From CAVZQN01 sp963837395 (lineage in GTDB: Bacteria > Acidobacteriota > HRBIN11 > JAKEFK01), in contig CAWINI010000003.1 of NCBI GenBank assembly GCA_963837395.1, forward strand, positions 558,001 to 622,000: 64,000 bases of DNA, given 5' to 3'. Positions within the stretch are counted from its first letter, which is position 1, and every line of letters begins with the position of its first letter. This document shows positions 16,362 to 25,321 of the stretch, piece by piece. The position numbers were made by a program, and so were the translations under genes. The notes under the pieces are model-generated. The model saw nothing but the letters and a program-made list of their open reading frames with translations. It was not told the origin of the DNA and did not search any database.

Positions 16362-17132
16362 TCATCCTATTTCAGTCACCTGATACGATTCCTTCGAATC
16401 GTCCAGTACGTTTTCGATTTTGTTGTCTTGGGGTTTGGTTTGTTCGTCAAACTCTAATTTTTCTCGTTTCTTCGATTCCTTCAGCTCGCGCTTCATTCGA
16501 ATTAAATCGAGTGAAGCAAAACGGCCGCGAACCTTCGTAAGTTCGTGGATTACAATTCGCTCCGCTAGAATGTTTCCAACAACCCGGGCTCCTGGGCTAA
16601 TAATCACACGCTCATAAGTTGCAATACCAAATTTGCGGGGAGTCATGTTGTAAAAAACACCCTTGATTTCAATTGTTCCCGGATGTTTGCCAGGTGACAC
16701 TGTTTTGCCATCTGCGGCATGATCCAAACCAATAATGCGACAGTTGATCAATTCTGCAGTATCAGTAAGCACAACGTTTGTTCCGCGATAGACTTTAATC
16801 GTACAGTTTTCGAGTCTGTCACCTATCACCAGATTCTCCGGCACCAACACAATCGCGCGCGACATGATGATGCGCTTTTGCAAAAGATGCGATTTAGCAT
16901 TTTGATGCTCCGCTTCTTTTTTCAGCATCCGCTCATTTTGAAGCTTGAGCGTCTGATACTGCTGCTGAAGAATTTGATTGGCTTCTTTGTACTGTTGCAG
17001 CTCAGCCTTTAACAGCTCAAGCTGCTGTTCCAAAGAATGAACTTTGTCGGACTGCCGAAGAGCCATTCCGGTATTACCCAACGTTTTGATATTCGGGACT
17101 TGAAATCCCTCACCCTCCACAGAGGGTAACAT
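16362..17132 (-). CDS. Bactofilin-like protein with N-terminal coiled coil
   Basis: This 256-residue protein has a coiled coil (about residues 30-80, rich in glutamine and leucine heptads). A bactofilin-type beta-helix follows (about 90-205), with AIVLVPENLVIGDRLENCTI and YERVIISPGARVVGNI. A charged C-terminal tail ends the protein. The coiled coil is not part of ordinary bactofilins, and it may drive oligomer spacing or recruit a partner. The ATG at 17132 has no strong ribosome-binding site, and starts at GTG 17120 or a later codon are possible. It heads the minus-strand run of cell-envelope genes. Confidence 0.8.
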   Translation of the reverse strand: MLPSVEGEGFQVPNIKTLGNTGMALRQSDKVHSLEQQLELLKAELQQYKEANQILQQQYQTLKLQNERMLKKEAEHQNAKSHLLQKRIIMSRAIVLVPENLVIGDRLENCTIKVYRGTNVVLTDTAELINCRIIGLDHAADGKTVSPGKHPGTIEIKGVFYNMTPRKFGIATYERVIISPGARVVGNILAERIVIHELTKVRGRFASLDLIRMKRELKESKKREKLEFDEQTKPQDNKIENVLDDSKESYQVTEIG

Positions 17133-17241
17133 CGTATCAGGATCATTCCTCTAAATCAACCTCAACCAATCGATTACAACCTGTCCTTTTAGAAAATCAA
17201 TGCGTTATTGAAAAAATTGGTTATTATTTCCCTTTGATTTC

Positions 17242-18705
17242 ATGAAGATCACAAATATTGACCAGGATCCTTTCAGCGTCCGAGCGGATGCGCATGCAAT
17301 TCTTGTTCATGATGAACATGAACTCACGCGTTCCGGAGATAAAGCCAATTCCTTATTGAGAGGGAATTTGAAAAGCGAACTCAAAAGCTCAAAGTTTCAG
17401 ATTCGCAAACGGAACTCCCTTCTGTATTACACCGGTTTAGATTCACCTTCTCGAATCATCTGTGTGGCTATTAAAAAGGAAGAACCGTATTCAGTGGTGC
17501 TGCGCGAGGCAGCGTTTACCGCAGTAAAAGCGGCTTGTGCCCATGGATTAAGCACTCTGGTTCTTGCATTTGATTCTGTTAAGGAATCTGAAACTCAAGC
17601 GGTAGCCGAAGGCGCATTGCTCGCCTCGTATCAATACTTGCGCTACAAAACTTCAAAAGAGAAAAATTCCGGCTTGACTGCGGTGACAATCGTTACTCGG
17701 AAATTACAACCGGATGCTTTGCGAATTGCGGAGGTGAATTATCGCGCAGTGTCGCTGGTGAAAGATCTTGTAAATGAACCTCCCGATTCACTAACTCCAT
17801 CCGCGTTTGCCAAAGAAGCAGAAAAGATCGCACAAAAAAATAAATTGAAATTGCGAGTCTTTTTATCTGATGAATTGGGAAAAATGGGCGCTTTTGCTTT
17901 TTTAAGTGTGGGCAAAGGGAGCAAACAGCAAGGCAGGATGGTACATCTGACATATGAGCCGAACAAAAAATCTAAATTACACGTTGTACTTGTTGGAAAA
18001 GGGATCACATTTGATTCTGGTGGGTTGTCATTAAAACCAGAAAAAGCAATGGAGCACATGAAATCAGATATGGCCGGTGCGGCGACTGCGCTTGCCTGTG
18101 TACGTGCAGCAGCAGAACTTCAATTGCCAATCAAAGTGACTGCACTTCTTATGGCAACTGAAAACATGCCGGATGGCGGAGCAAATCGACCTGGTGATGT
18201 AGTTCGATCCATGAATGGTAAAACGATTGAAATTACGAACACTGATGCAGAAGGACGGCTGGCATTAGCTGATGGACTTACATATGCGCAAACATTAAAG
18301 CCCGATTACATCATCGATATTGCAACTCTAACTGGTGCTCAAGTTGTTGGTCTCGGACGCCTGGTTGGCGGCGTAATGGGTAATAATGAAGACTTCGTAC
18401 AGGAAGTTGCGAACGCCGGAAAAGAATCGGGCGAAACCATGTGGCCGCTTCCATTGTTTGAACCATATCGCGAGTTGATAAAAAGCGATATCGCGGACAT
18501 CCGAAATTCCAGTGGAATTCCGGAAGCCGGAACGATTCAAGCCGGATTATTCTTATCTGAGTTTGTTGATCATCCGCGTTGGGTCCACCTGGATATAGCA
18601 GGGCCTGCGTGGCAAGAACGGGAATGGGGCGTATACAGCAAAGCTGCTAGCGGTTTTGGTGTGCGATGTCTCTTAAAATTTCTTACCGCAAAGTCACAGG
18701 AATAA
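17242..18705 (+). CDS. pepA: Leucyl aminopeptidase, M17 family
   Basis: A cytosolic metallo-aminopeptidase of 487 residues. The catalytic domain carries the family signature NTDAEGRLALAD (about residues 333-344) and the metal/lysine region VGKGITFDSGGLSLK (about 251-265). The N-terminal half is the usual regulatory domain. Members remove N-terminal residues and in some bacteria also bind DNA. The start at 17242 is ATG, but no good Shine-Dalgarno is visible. The stop is one base before the ccdA start, so the two are co-transcribed. Confidence 0.95.
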   Translation: MKITNIDQDPFSVRADAHAILVHDEHELTRSGDKANSLLRGNLKSELKSSKFQIRKRNSLLYYTGLDSPSRIICVAIKKEEPYSVVLREAAFTAVKAACAHGLSTLVLAFDSVKESETQAVAEGALLASYQYLRYKTSKEKNSGLTAVTIVTRKLQPDALRIAEVNYRAVSLVKDLVNEPPDSLTPSAFAKEAEKIAQKNKLKLRVFLSDELGKMGAFAFLSVGKGSKQQGRMVHLTYEPNKKSKLHVVLVGKGITFDSGGLSLKPEKAMEHMKSDMAGAATALACVRAAAELQLPIKVTALLMATENMPDGGANRPGDVVRSMNGKTIEITNTDAEGRLALADGLTYAQTLKPDYIIDIATLTGAQVVGLGRLVGGVMGNNEDFVQEVANAGKESGETMWPLPLFEPYRELIKSDIADIRNSSGIPEAGTIQAGLFLSEFVDHPRWVHLDIAGPAWQEREWGVYSKAASGFGVRCLLKFLTAKSQE

Positions 18706-18706
18706 T

Positions 18707-19435
18707 ATGGAGAATCAAGTAAACATTGTTACTGCTTTCACTGCTGGATTAATTTCGTTCATTTCACCGTGCGTGTTGCCGCTGGTGCCGGCTTACCTTT
18801 CATATATTTCAGGAGTTTCGCTGGATGCGATGAAAGGAAAATCTGAAGAAGAAAGAGTTGGTGGAAAAGTTGTTATCAACACTTTGTTGTTTGTGCTGGG
18901 TTTCACAATTGTTTTTTGTACGCTTGGTGCAACTGCAAGTTACATTGGCCAATATTTAGTGCGCTATAAATCATTCATCAATATTATTGGCGGCATTCTC
19001 ATAATCATTCTTGGCTTACATATGGCCAACGTGTTCCGGATTAAATGGCTTGATTATGAAAAACGGATCCAGGTGAAAGAAAAACCGCTAGGGATGATTG
19101 GATCAATACTTGTAGGAGCCGCTTTTGCATTTGGATGGACTCCTTGCATCGGACCAATTTTAAGCGGAATTCTTTTGATAGCGGCCGATCAAAAAACCGT
19201 TGCAGATGGAATTTTCCTGCTTGTGGTTTATTCGCTCGGTCTGGGCATTCCTTTTCTGCTAACAGGAATCGGCTTGAACTACGCAATTTCAGTTTTCAAG
19301 ACGATCAAAAAGCATTATCGCGGGATTGAATTGGCCAGCGGTGTGCTGCTTATTTTTATTGGTGTACTGGTTGCAACAAATCAGTTTTCTCGTCTGAGTG
19401 CCTGGCTGGCCCGTTTCGATAAACTAGCTGGATGA
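18707..19435 (+). CDS. ccdA: CcdA-type cytochrome c biogenesis thiol transporter
   Basis: A membrane protein of 242 residues with six predicted helices. The two redox cysteines are in FISPCVLPLVPAY (near residue 23) and WTPCIGPIL (near 146), each followed by prolines as in CcdA/DsbD-beta. It moves reducing equivalents from cytoplasmic thioredoxin to the periplasm, where heme-binding cysteines of c-type cytochromes must be kept reduced. That fits the c-type heme proteins encoded at 24848-26401. It is translationally adjacent to pepA and is followed by a long hairpin. Confidence 0.95.
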   Translation: MENQVNIVTAFTAGLISFISPCVLPLVPAYLSYISGVSLDAMKGKSEEERVGGKVVINTLLFVLGFTIVFCTLGATASYIGQYLVRYKSFINIIGGILIIILGLHMANVFRIKWLDYEKRIQVKEKPLGMIGSILVGAAFAFGWTPCIGPILSGILLIAADQKTVADGIFLLVVYSLGLGIPFLLTGIGLNYAISVFKTIKKHYRGIELASGVLLIFIGVLVATNQFSRLSAWLARFDKLAG

Positions 19436-19438
19436 ACG

Positions 19439-19478
19439 AGGCACAGGCTTGCGGAGGTTGGACGCCAAGCCTGTGCCT
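19439..19478 (+). terminator. Long 13 bp hairpin after ccdA
   Basis: AGGCACAGGCTTG (19439-19451) pairs perfectly with CAAGCCTGTGCCT (19466-19478) around a 14 nt loop, starting three bases after the ccdA stop. Only a short T stretch (TTAAC) follows, so it is a weak intrinsic terminator or an mRNA 3'-end protector. Its words resemble the covarying hairpin units elsewhere in the window. Confidence 0.6.
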
Positions 19479-19556
19479 TAACATTGCAGCGAATTTTGTT
19501 CTCTGTTAAGATTGGTGACTTATTTAGGCTGAAATGGGGTTGAGAGTGGGACTGCT

Positions 19557-20498
19557 ATGGCAAACGCCAGCGATCGATTTACAGTAAAGTTTCGTGGCGT
19601 ACGCGGTAGCCACGCCATGCCAGGTTCGTCCACAGTTCGATTCGGCGGCAACACTTCTTGTGTTGAAATTCATGCCGGAAATCACTTAATCATTCTTGAT
19701 GCAGGCACAGGCATCATTGGACTTGGAAATGAGATTGCCAGCAACCATGTTGCAAGCGGAAAAAACGTAAACGATCGAACCCCAATTATTTTTACGATCC
19801 TGTTCAGCCACACTCATCATGATCACACTCAAGGATTTGCTTTTTTCAAACCAGCATATATTCCAACAAGCACCTGTTATCTTTTTGGGCCGCGAATTTT
19901 GGAAGAAGATCTTGAAGAAGGATTAAGTAAAGCGATGGTCAGCCCTTATTTTCCGGTGCAGTTGGAAGATCTTCCATCGTTTCGCAAAGTAAAAAGTGTT
20001 CATGAATCGGAAGTGATTGTTTTTGAAAATGACAATGATCCGCCGCAGGTGCTGAATTACTATCGCGATAATGACGCGAAGAACAGTCACAAAGTGCAGA
20101 TCCGCGCTATGCATAGTCTTGCTCATCCCAATGGCGGTGTATTTGTTTATCGCATTGAAATGAATGGCAAGAGCGTTGTTTATGCAACCGACACAGAAGG
20201 ATATGTTGGCGGAGATCAACGGTTGATAAATTTTTGCCGCGGTTGCTCGCTTCTAATTCATGATTCCCAGTACATGCACACTGACTATGTTGGTGGTGCG
20301 AGTTCTGTGCAAGGCTACGGTCACAGCACAGTAGATATCGCTGCAGATGTGGCATCCCAGGCCGGCGTCAAACAACTGGCTTTATTTCATTATGATCCCA
20401 TGTATGACGACGCAACCCTGGTAGAAATGGAAAAACGTGCTCAGAGTATTTTCAAAAATTCTATTGCGTCGTTCGAAGGCTTAGAAATTACTTTGTAA
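19557..20498 (+). CDS. Metallo-beta-lactamase fold hydrolase
   Basis: The 313-residue enzyme has an N-terminal RGVRGSHAMPG region and RFGGNTSCVEI, as in the cAMP-phosphodiesterase-like/PhnP group. The zinc motif HTHHDH lies near residue 83. Downstream metal-binding positions include the aspartate in YATDTEGY and a late histidine in LALFHYDP. The fold is clear; the substrate (cyclic nucleotide, RNA or other phosphodiester) is not. It lies immediately upstream of nrnA on the same strand (29 bp gap), so a nucleotide-turnover role is attractive. Confidence 0.88.
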   Translation: MANASDRFTVKFRGVRGSHAMPGSSTVRFGGNTSCVEIHAGNHLIILDAGTGIIGLGNEIASNHVASGKNVNDRTPIIFTILFSHTHHDHTQGFAFFKPAYIPTSTCYLFGPRILEEDLEEGLSKAMVSPYFPVQLEDLPSFRKVKSVHESEVIVFENDNDPPQVLNYYRDNDAKNSHKVQIRAMHSLAHPNGGVFVYRIEMNGKSVVYATDTEGYVGGDQRLINFCRGCSLLIHDSQYMHTDYVGGASSVQGYGHSTVDIAADVASQAGVKQLALFHYDPMYDDATLVEMEKRAQSIFKNSIASFEGLEITL

Positions 20499-20527
20499 TG
20501 ATTCATTGAGGGAATTAACCCCGAACG

Positions 20528-21526
20528 ATGGACGCTTTTAGAAGAACGATTGAAGCGGTTCTGGCAAACAATCGTTTCCTGATTACTACGCACGTGAATC
20601 CGGACGGAGATGGAATCGGTTCGGAACTCGGATTATTGCGTTTTCTCCAGGGTTTAGGAAAAGAAACAGTCATCGTTAATTCCACTTGCACGCCGGTCAA
20701 ATATCGATTCCTTGAACATCAATCTGAAATATATCTCTTCGATCCACGCAACAGTGCGGCATTAACCCAGGCAGAAGTAATTTTCATTTTAGATATTAGC
20801 AAGTGGGATCGATTGGGACCCATGAATCAAATCGTTCGAAATCATCCTGGCTTAAAGATTTGCATCGATCATCATCCGCTTTCAGGCGATTTTGCAGATA
20901 TCAATTGGATCTGTCAGGATGCCTGCGCATCAGGCGAACTTGTTTTGAAGCTCATTACTGAAATGGGTGGTCCGTTAACCGCGGATATCGCTGAACCTTT
21001 GTACGCTTCGATTCTTACTGACACCGGCGCTTTCCGTTTTCCAAATACAAATTCCAGAACACACAGCTCTGCATCAGTGTTATTGGAAACAGGAATTAAT
21101 CCGGCGCAAATCTATGAACAGATTTATGAGCGATGCTCTCCCGCGCGCGTAAAACTTTTGGGAATGGCGTTGTGCAATCTTGAGTATTTGCATTCAGGAC
21201 GTCTTGCATGGACTGTAATCACCCAGGAAATGCTTTCCAAAACGGGAGTCCAGCCTGAAGAGATCGAAGGTTTTGTTGATATTGCGCGCGGAATTCGCGA
21301 TGTGCTTGCTTCATTGTTATTTTTGGAATTACCCGATGGCCACGTAAAAGTCAGCTTACGTTCAAAAGGCGATGTCGATGTGAACGCATTTGCTTCGCGT
21401 TATGGTGGCGGCGGACATCAACATGCTTCCGGAATCTTGATGGATGGCCCCATTGATACGGCTGTGAAGAGAGTGATTGATGCCAGTGAAGTCTTGTTCT
21501 CTGTGCAGCAGAAGTTAGTGAGCTGA
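20528..21526 (+). CDS. nrnA: DHH-family bifunctional oligoribonuclease / pAp phosphatase
   Basis: This 332-residue DHH/DHHA1 phosphoesterase degrades 2-5 nt RNA leftovers and may dephosphorylate pAp. Visible motifs are THVNPDGDGIGSE (residues 19-31), ILDIS (near 86), CIDHHPLSGDFADINWI (near 116), and the C-terminal DHHA1 glycine-rich GGGGHQHASG. Length is normal. Its last 12 bases overlap the convergent 3' end of rsgA (21515-21526), so the two genes share their tails. Confidence 0.92.
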   Translation: MDAFRRTIEAVLANNRFLITTHVNPDGDGIGSELGLLRFLQGLGKETVIVNSTCTPVKYRFLEHQSEIYLFDPRNSAALTQAEVIFILDISKWDRLGPMNQIVRNHPGLKICIDHHPLSGDFADINWICQDACASGELVLKLITEMGGPLTADIAEPLYASILTDTGAFRFPNTNSRTHSSASVLLETGINPAQIYEQIYERCSPARVKLLGMALCNLEYLHSGRLAWTVITQEMLSKTGVQPEEIEGFVDIARGIRDVLASLLFLELPDGHVKVSLRSKGDVDVNAFASRYGGGGHQHASGILMDGPIDTAVKRVIDASEVLFSVQQKLVS

Positions 21527-22594
21527 GTGCTTCCCCTTCTTATATATCTGCTTCACTTCCTTATGAATTTTCTTCCAGCGATCTTTTTCTGCGCGTTGCG
21601 CACGCGGATCTTCCTTCCGTTTTAGATACGCAATCTCGCGCTGCAATTTGATGTAGCTTTCGTATCTACCTTGATCTAGGTTTCCATCCTGCAACGCTTG
21701 ACTCACTGCACATCCTGGTTCGGCACTATGACTGCAATCGGTAAATCGACAAGTTGCAGCAAGTTCAGCAATGTCTCGAAATGTATCCTGGACGCTTTGA
21801 GTTTCACCCCAGAGTTGGAGTTCGCGCAATCCCGGCGTATCGATTAACATCGCTCCCCAACCAAGCATCAACAACTCACGATGCGATGTTGTATGTCTGC
21901 CATGACTGTCGCGTTCACGCACACCCTGAGTTGCTTGAATCTGTTTACCCATCAGATGATTAATGATGGTTGATTTTCCAACTCCGGAAGAACCAAGCAA
22001 AACTGCTGTGGATTTTCCAGGAAGATGTTTTTCAAACGCTTCCAAACCTTGATCGTACAGCGCACTCATTGCAACAATCGGAACATCTGCTGCAATCGAT
22101 TCAACTTCTTTAATCCGTTCATTAACGTCATCACAAAGATCCGCTTTGTTTAAAACGATAATCGGACGCGCCCCGCTTTCCGCAGCCAGTACCAAATAAC
22201 GTTCAATGCGGCGAAGATTAAAATCATTATCCAGGCCGCTTACCAAAAAGACGGCATCAACATTTGCTGCTAAAACTTGTTGTTCGGTTCGATCTCCAGG
22301 CGCCTTTCGTACGAATTGCGTTTGGCGCGGCAAAATTTGTTCGATCCGCGCTGCACCATCACCAGTTGCGGTAACCACAACCCAATCACCAACTGCCGGA
22401 AGATCTTCGATTCCACGGGCATAATAGCGAACCTTGCCTGCAAGATGCGCAGATAAATCACCTTCCTCCGTTTTTAAAGTGTAACTATTCCGAAGTTGAG
22501 CAATGACACGTCCTGGAATCAATCCATGATTAGCTAATTTCGAAAAAGCCTCATCAAAGAACGAGTTCCATCCATAACGAACTAGTAAGCTCAT
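21515..22594 (-). CDS. rsgA: Ribosome small-subunit-dependent GTPase A
   Basis: A circularly permuted GTPase of 359 residues that assists late 30S maturation. An OB-fold domain (about 25-90) is followed by the permuted G motifs: G4 LNKAD (near 155), G1 GSSGVGKST (near 204) and G3 DTPG (near 252). The zinc knuckle comes last, with CRFTDCSHSAEPGCAV (near 285-300). All key motifs are intact. An upstream AT-rich repeat lies in the promoter region. Confidence 0.96.
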   Translation of the reverse strand: MSLLVRYGWNSFFDEAFSKLANHGLIPGRVIAQLRNSYTLKTEEGDLSAHLAGKVRYYARGIEDLPAVGDWVVVTATGDGAARIEQILPRQTQFVRKAPGDRTEQQVLAANVDAVFLVSGLDNDFNLRRIERYLVLAAESGARPIIVLNKADLCDDVNERIKEVESIAADVPIVAMSALYDQGLEAFEKHLPGKSTAVLLGSSGVGKSTIINHLMGKQIQATQGVRERDSHGRHTTSHRELLMLGWGAMLIDTPGLRELQLWGETQSVQDTFRDIAELAATCRFTDCSHSAEPGCAVSQALQDGNLDQGRYESYIKLQREIAYLKRKEDPRAQRAEKDRWKKIHKEVKQIYKKGKHSAH

Positions 22595-22608
22595 ACCCCA
22601 GAGACGCA

Positions 22609-22637
22609 GATTCGTAATTCGTAATTCGCTATTCGTT
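22609..22637. repeat. Tandem ATTCGTA units
   Basis: The gap between the GH99-like and rsgA genes contains ATTCGTAATTCGTAATTCG followed by CTATTCG, four 7-8 nt units. Only one arm is present. It belongs to the same kind of short-unit array seen repeatedly in this window, but with its own unit. Confidence 0.5.
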
Positions 22638-22654
22638 GATCGTACTTCACTTTT

Positions 22655-23710
22655 TCATTGAAAAACATCTTTCAGGATCTTGAGTAACTCGAATCCATAG
22701 TTCTTTTGTAACGATGGCCCATTATGCGCTGGCTCAATCGCGGTGCCTTCGTACCATTCATTCCAGCTTGTAATCCAAATCACTTTTGCATTGGCTTGCC
22801 GATTCCACGAAACGGCATTCTTAGCGGCTTCAGCCATACGGCGAAAATCATCCACAGAATCTAAAGTGTAATACAAAGCATCCTTATCTGAAGGCTTCCA
22901 AAACTGGGGATTAATTACTGGATGGAATGCAACTGGTTCTGCGGTATCGTGATTTTTTACAACCTCAAGCATGCCAGCCCATTCGCGAAAATATTTTGCA
23001 GCAAGTGGAACCACATCGCCTGTCTTTTTTACGTCTTGTCTCAGAAATAATTCTTTTTGATTTAAAACGTAAGCCGATGCTGCATCAAAATATGGAAGAC
23101 GTTCGAGGTCTATTTTATCGGGCCATAAAAGATCGCCATCCAGATACAAGTCGTAACCATTTTTTTTGACTGCACGTCTCGCTTCAGCAAGTGCACGTTT
23201 CCAATTTCCTTTCCAGCCGCGAGCAATATATACCCAAACGACAGGCCTTCCATTGAACTTTAAATAACCTGGATGAGAGAAATAAGTCCGGCTCAAGTAA
23301 TCAAAATCAGAAACAAATTCGTGCAACAATCGGGGATCATCAAAATCAAATGGTGGGGATTGATATTGTGCGAACCGTGTGAGAGTGTCATATGCAACAC
23401 AAAACTGCACATTTTTTAATTCAGGTGATGCCAGGAATCGTTCACGTAGAACATTATTTTGTTCTTTATCTCTTCCGGCCCACTCCACTCCAAAGAAACC
23501 GATTCCATATTGATTAGCCCAACGAAGATGCTGATCGATCACTGAACTTTGTGCGGAATCATACGGACCTAACAACGGATCAGCATCAATATTCTGCCAC
23601 GATGCCTGGCTGTACCACAGGTAATAATGCGCTCCAAGCAAATAACGTTCGGGCTGCTGGGCAATGGCAAATGAAGCAAGCAGCAAAACAATAATCGATA
23701 TCCGTATCAT
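22655..23710 (-). CDS. Exported GH99-like glycoside hydrolase family protein
   Basis: The 351-residue protein has a signal peptide (IRISIIVLLLASFAIA). A TIM-barrel domain of the endo-alpha-mannosidase/WbsX-like kind follows. Recognisable features are LLGAHYYLWYSQASW near the mature N-terminus, FFGVEWAG, and the C-terminal ITSWNEWYEGTAIEPA, where the glutamate of NEW is typical of the active-site region. Family members act on mannosides or surface polysaccharides. No polysaccharide locus is adjacent, so the natural substrate is open. Confidence 0.85.
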   Translation of the reverse strand: MIRISIIVLLLASFAIAQQPERYLLGAHYYLWYSQASWQNIDADPLLGPYDSAQSSVIDQHLRWANQYGIGFFGVEWAGRDKEQNNVLRERFLASPELKNVQFCVAYDTLTRFAQYQSPPFDFDDPRLLHEFVSDFDYLSRTYFSHPGYLKFNGRPVVWVYIARGWKGNWKRALAEARRAVKKNGYDLYLDGDLLWPDKIDLERLPYFDAASAYVLNQKELFLRQDVKKTGDVVPLAAKYFREWAGMLEVVKNHDTAEPVAFHPVINPQFWKPSDKDALYYTLDSVDDFRRMAEAAKNAVSWNRQANAKVIWITSWNEWYEGTAIEPAHNGPSLQKNYGFELLKILKDVFQ

Positions 23711-23729
23711 TGCAGACTAATATAGAGAT

Positions 23730-23834
23730 TCAAGATACAAGATGCAGGATACACGGCGTTTTACAACGATCTGAAATCGCCTTGCATCTTGGATCTTGTA
23801 TCCTGCATCTTCCTGCATCTTGGATCTTGCATCT
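23730..23834. repeat. Inverted array of CAAGATACAAGATGCAGGAT units
   Basis: This 100 bp spacer has a left arm (23731-23752) and a longer right arm (23781-23834) made of CTTGCATCTTGGATCTTG, GTATCCTGCATCTTC and similar words. AAGATGCAGGATAC (23739-23752) pairs perfectly with GTATCCTGCATCTT (23798-23811). The 9-10 nt words TGCATCTTGGATCTT recur twice on the right arm. It sits between divergently transcribed genes, so it lies in both upstream regions. Confidence 0.7.
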
Positions 23835-23858
23835 GAGCTATGTTAATCTGACCCCGAG

Positions 23859-24851
23859 ATGATTATTGGGCTAACAGGTAAAAATGCATCAGGCAAAGGT
23901 GAAGTTGCTAATTATCTAAAAGATAAAAGCTTCTATTTTTATTCCCTTTCCGATGCAATCCGCGATGAATTGAACTCCCGCAAAATCCCGATTACTCGCG
24001 ATTCATTAATTGAAACTGGAAATGAATTGCGTTCCAAGTTTGGTGCAGATATTCTAGCTCGCCGGATCATTGAAAAATTAGATGCGAATCGCAATTACGT
24101 TATTGATTCGATCCGGAATCCGGCTGAAGTGGAAGCATTTCGCAAAACAGGGCGATTCGTTTTGTTGAATATCGATGCGCCTGATGAGGTTCGTTTTGAA
24201 AGGATCAAAGCACGGAATCGCGAAAATGATCCGAAGACAATGAAAGAGTTTCGACAAAAAGAAGACGCCGAAAGCAAGAATGTCCCGGCTCACATGCAAA
24301 GTATTGAAGACTGTCAGGCGATGGCTGATTTTACGATTGTCAATGATGGTTCTCTGGAAAAATTACACAACAAGGTTCAGGAGATTGCGTCATCGGCAGT
24401 TGGAAAGTTTAGTCGTCCGGGTTGGGATGAATATTTCATGTCTATCGCTCAAGTTGTTGCCAGCCGTAGTAATTGTGTAAAACGCAAAGTGGCAGCTTTG
24501 ATAGTAAAAGATCGACGGATCATATCAACCGGCTACAACGGCACACCCAGGGGCACAAAAAATTGCAATGAAGGTGGATGTCCGCGATGCAATTCGTTAG
24601 CAGCAAGCGGTACATCGCTTGAAGAATGTTTTTGTTCGCATGGTGAAGAGAACGCGATCACGCAAGCTGCTTATCATGGAACATCTTTAAAAGGGTCAAC
24701 ATTGTATTCCACATTTTCACCCTGCCTTCTTTGCACGAAAATGATTATCAACGCTGGCATCATGGAAGTTGTGTTCAACCATGAATATCCCCTTTCACAA
24801 ACTTCCGTTGCCCTCTTACAAGAAGCAGGTGTGCTAGTACGAAAGTTATGA
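23859..24851 (+). CDS. P-loop nucleotide kinase-like domain fused to dCMP deaminase
   Basis: The 330-residue protein has two parts. Residues 1-180 are a P-loop kinase-like domain (dephospho-CoA/dNMP kinase style) with GLTGKNASGKGEVA, where the usual Ser/Thr after GK is glycine, and IDAPDEVRFERIKAR as a lid-like region. Residues about 190-330 are a zinc dCMP/cytidine deaminase with CSHGEENAITQA (HxE) and SPCLLCTKMI (PCxxC). The deaminase motif is intact. Yeast Dcd1 has a degenerate N-terminal P-loop region, so the architecture is shared but here looks less degraded. It overlaps the next gene by four bases (ATGA). Predicted role: dUMP supply for dTMP synthesis. Confidence 0.88.
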   Translation: MIIGLTGKNASGKGEVANYLKDKSFYFYSLSDAIRDELNSRKIPITRDSLIETGNELRSKFGADILARRIIEKLDANRNYVIDSIRNPAEVEAFRKTGRFVLLNIDAPDEVRFERIKARNRENDPKTMKEFRQKEDAESKNVPAHMQSIEDCQAMADFTIVNDGSLEKLHNKVQEIASSAVGKFSRPGWDEYFMSIAQVVASRSNCVKRKVAALIVKDRRIISTGYNGTPRGTKNCNEGGCPRCNSLAASGTSLEECFCSHGEENAITQAAYHGTSLKGSTLYSTFSPCLLCTKMIINAGIMEVVFNHEYPLSQTSVALLQEAGVLVRKL

Positions 24852-25315
24852 ACTACAAAGTTTCACTATGGGCTATATTAGCCCTCATTGCCCTAGTTGT
24901 TTCATTAAATGGATGCGCAGGAAACGGTAAAGGACTCGATGAGAATGGCAATCCGGTTGGAAGTGGTGATGGTGGAGGCGGCTTGCCGGTTGCGTTTGAA
25001 CCGACGTTTACAAACATTCAGACAAATGTTTTCAATGCCATTTGCATCCAATGTCATGTTGGTGCGGCGGCACCTCAAGGCTTAAGACTGGATGAGCAAA
25101 ATTCTTATGATTCGATTGTAAACATAATTTCCCAGGAAAGGTCTGATTTATTTCGAGTTCAACCAAACAATCCTGATAACAGTTATTTAATCAGGAAATT
25201 GGAAGGCGGACCCGAGATTGCAGGCGCACAAATGCCATTGAATCTCACACCCCTACCACAAGAAACTATTAATGCTATCCGCGTTTGGATCTCCCAGGGT
25301 GCCCAGCGCAACTGA
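24848..25315 (+). CDS. Mono-heme c-type cytochrome lipoprotein
   Basis: The product is a 155-residue lipoprotein with signal peptide and lipobox LNGC near residue 23. A glycine-rich linker follows, then a small cytochrome c fold with one heme motif CIQCH. The segment PNNPDNSYLIRKLEGGPEIAG is typical of planctomycete/acidobacterial type periplasmic c cytochromes, as is the C-terminal GAQMPLNLTPLPQETINAIRVW (methionine ligand). It is coupled to the kinase/deaminase by ATGA and followed six bases later by the heme-porin gene, so it is likely a periplasmic electron carrier for that system. CcdA (18707) could support its maturation. Confidence 0.9.
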   Translation: MNYKVSLWAILALIALVVSLNGCAGNGKGLDENGNPVGSGDGGGGLPVAFEPTFTNIQTNVFNAICIQCHVGAAAPQGLRLDEQNSYDSIVNIISQERSDLFRVQPNNPDNSYLIRKLEGGPEIAGAQMPLNLTPLPQETINAIRVWISQGAQRN

Positions 25316-25321
25316 GGACGT

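Noticed and set aside
23859..24851. Anti-phage cytidine deaminase defence system
   Set aside because: The domains fit housekeeping dCMP metabolism, and no other defence genes flank it.
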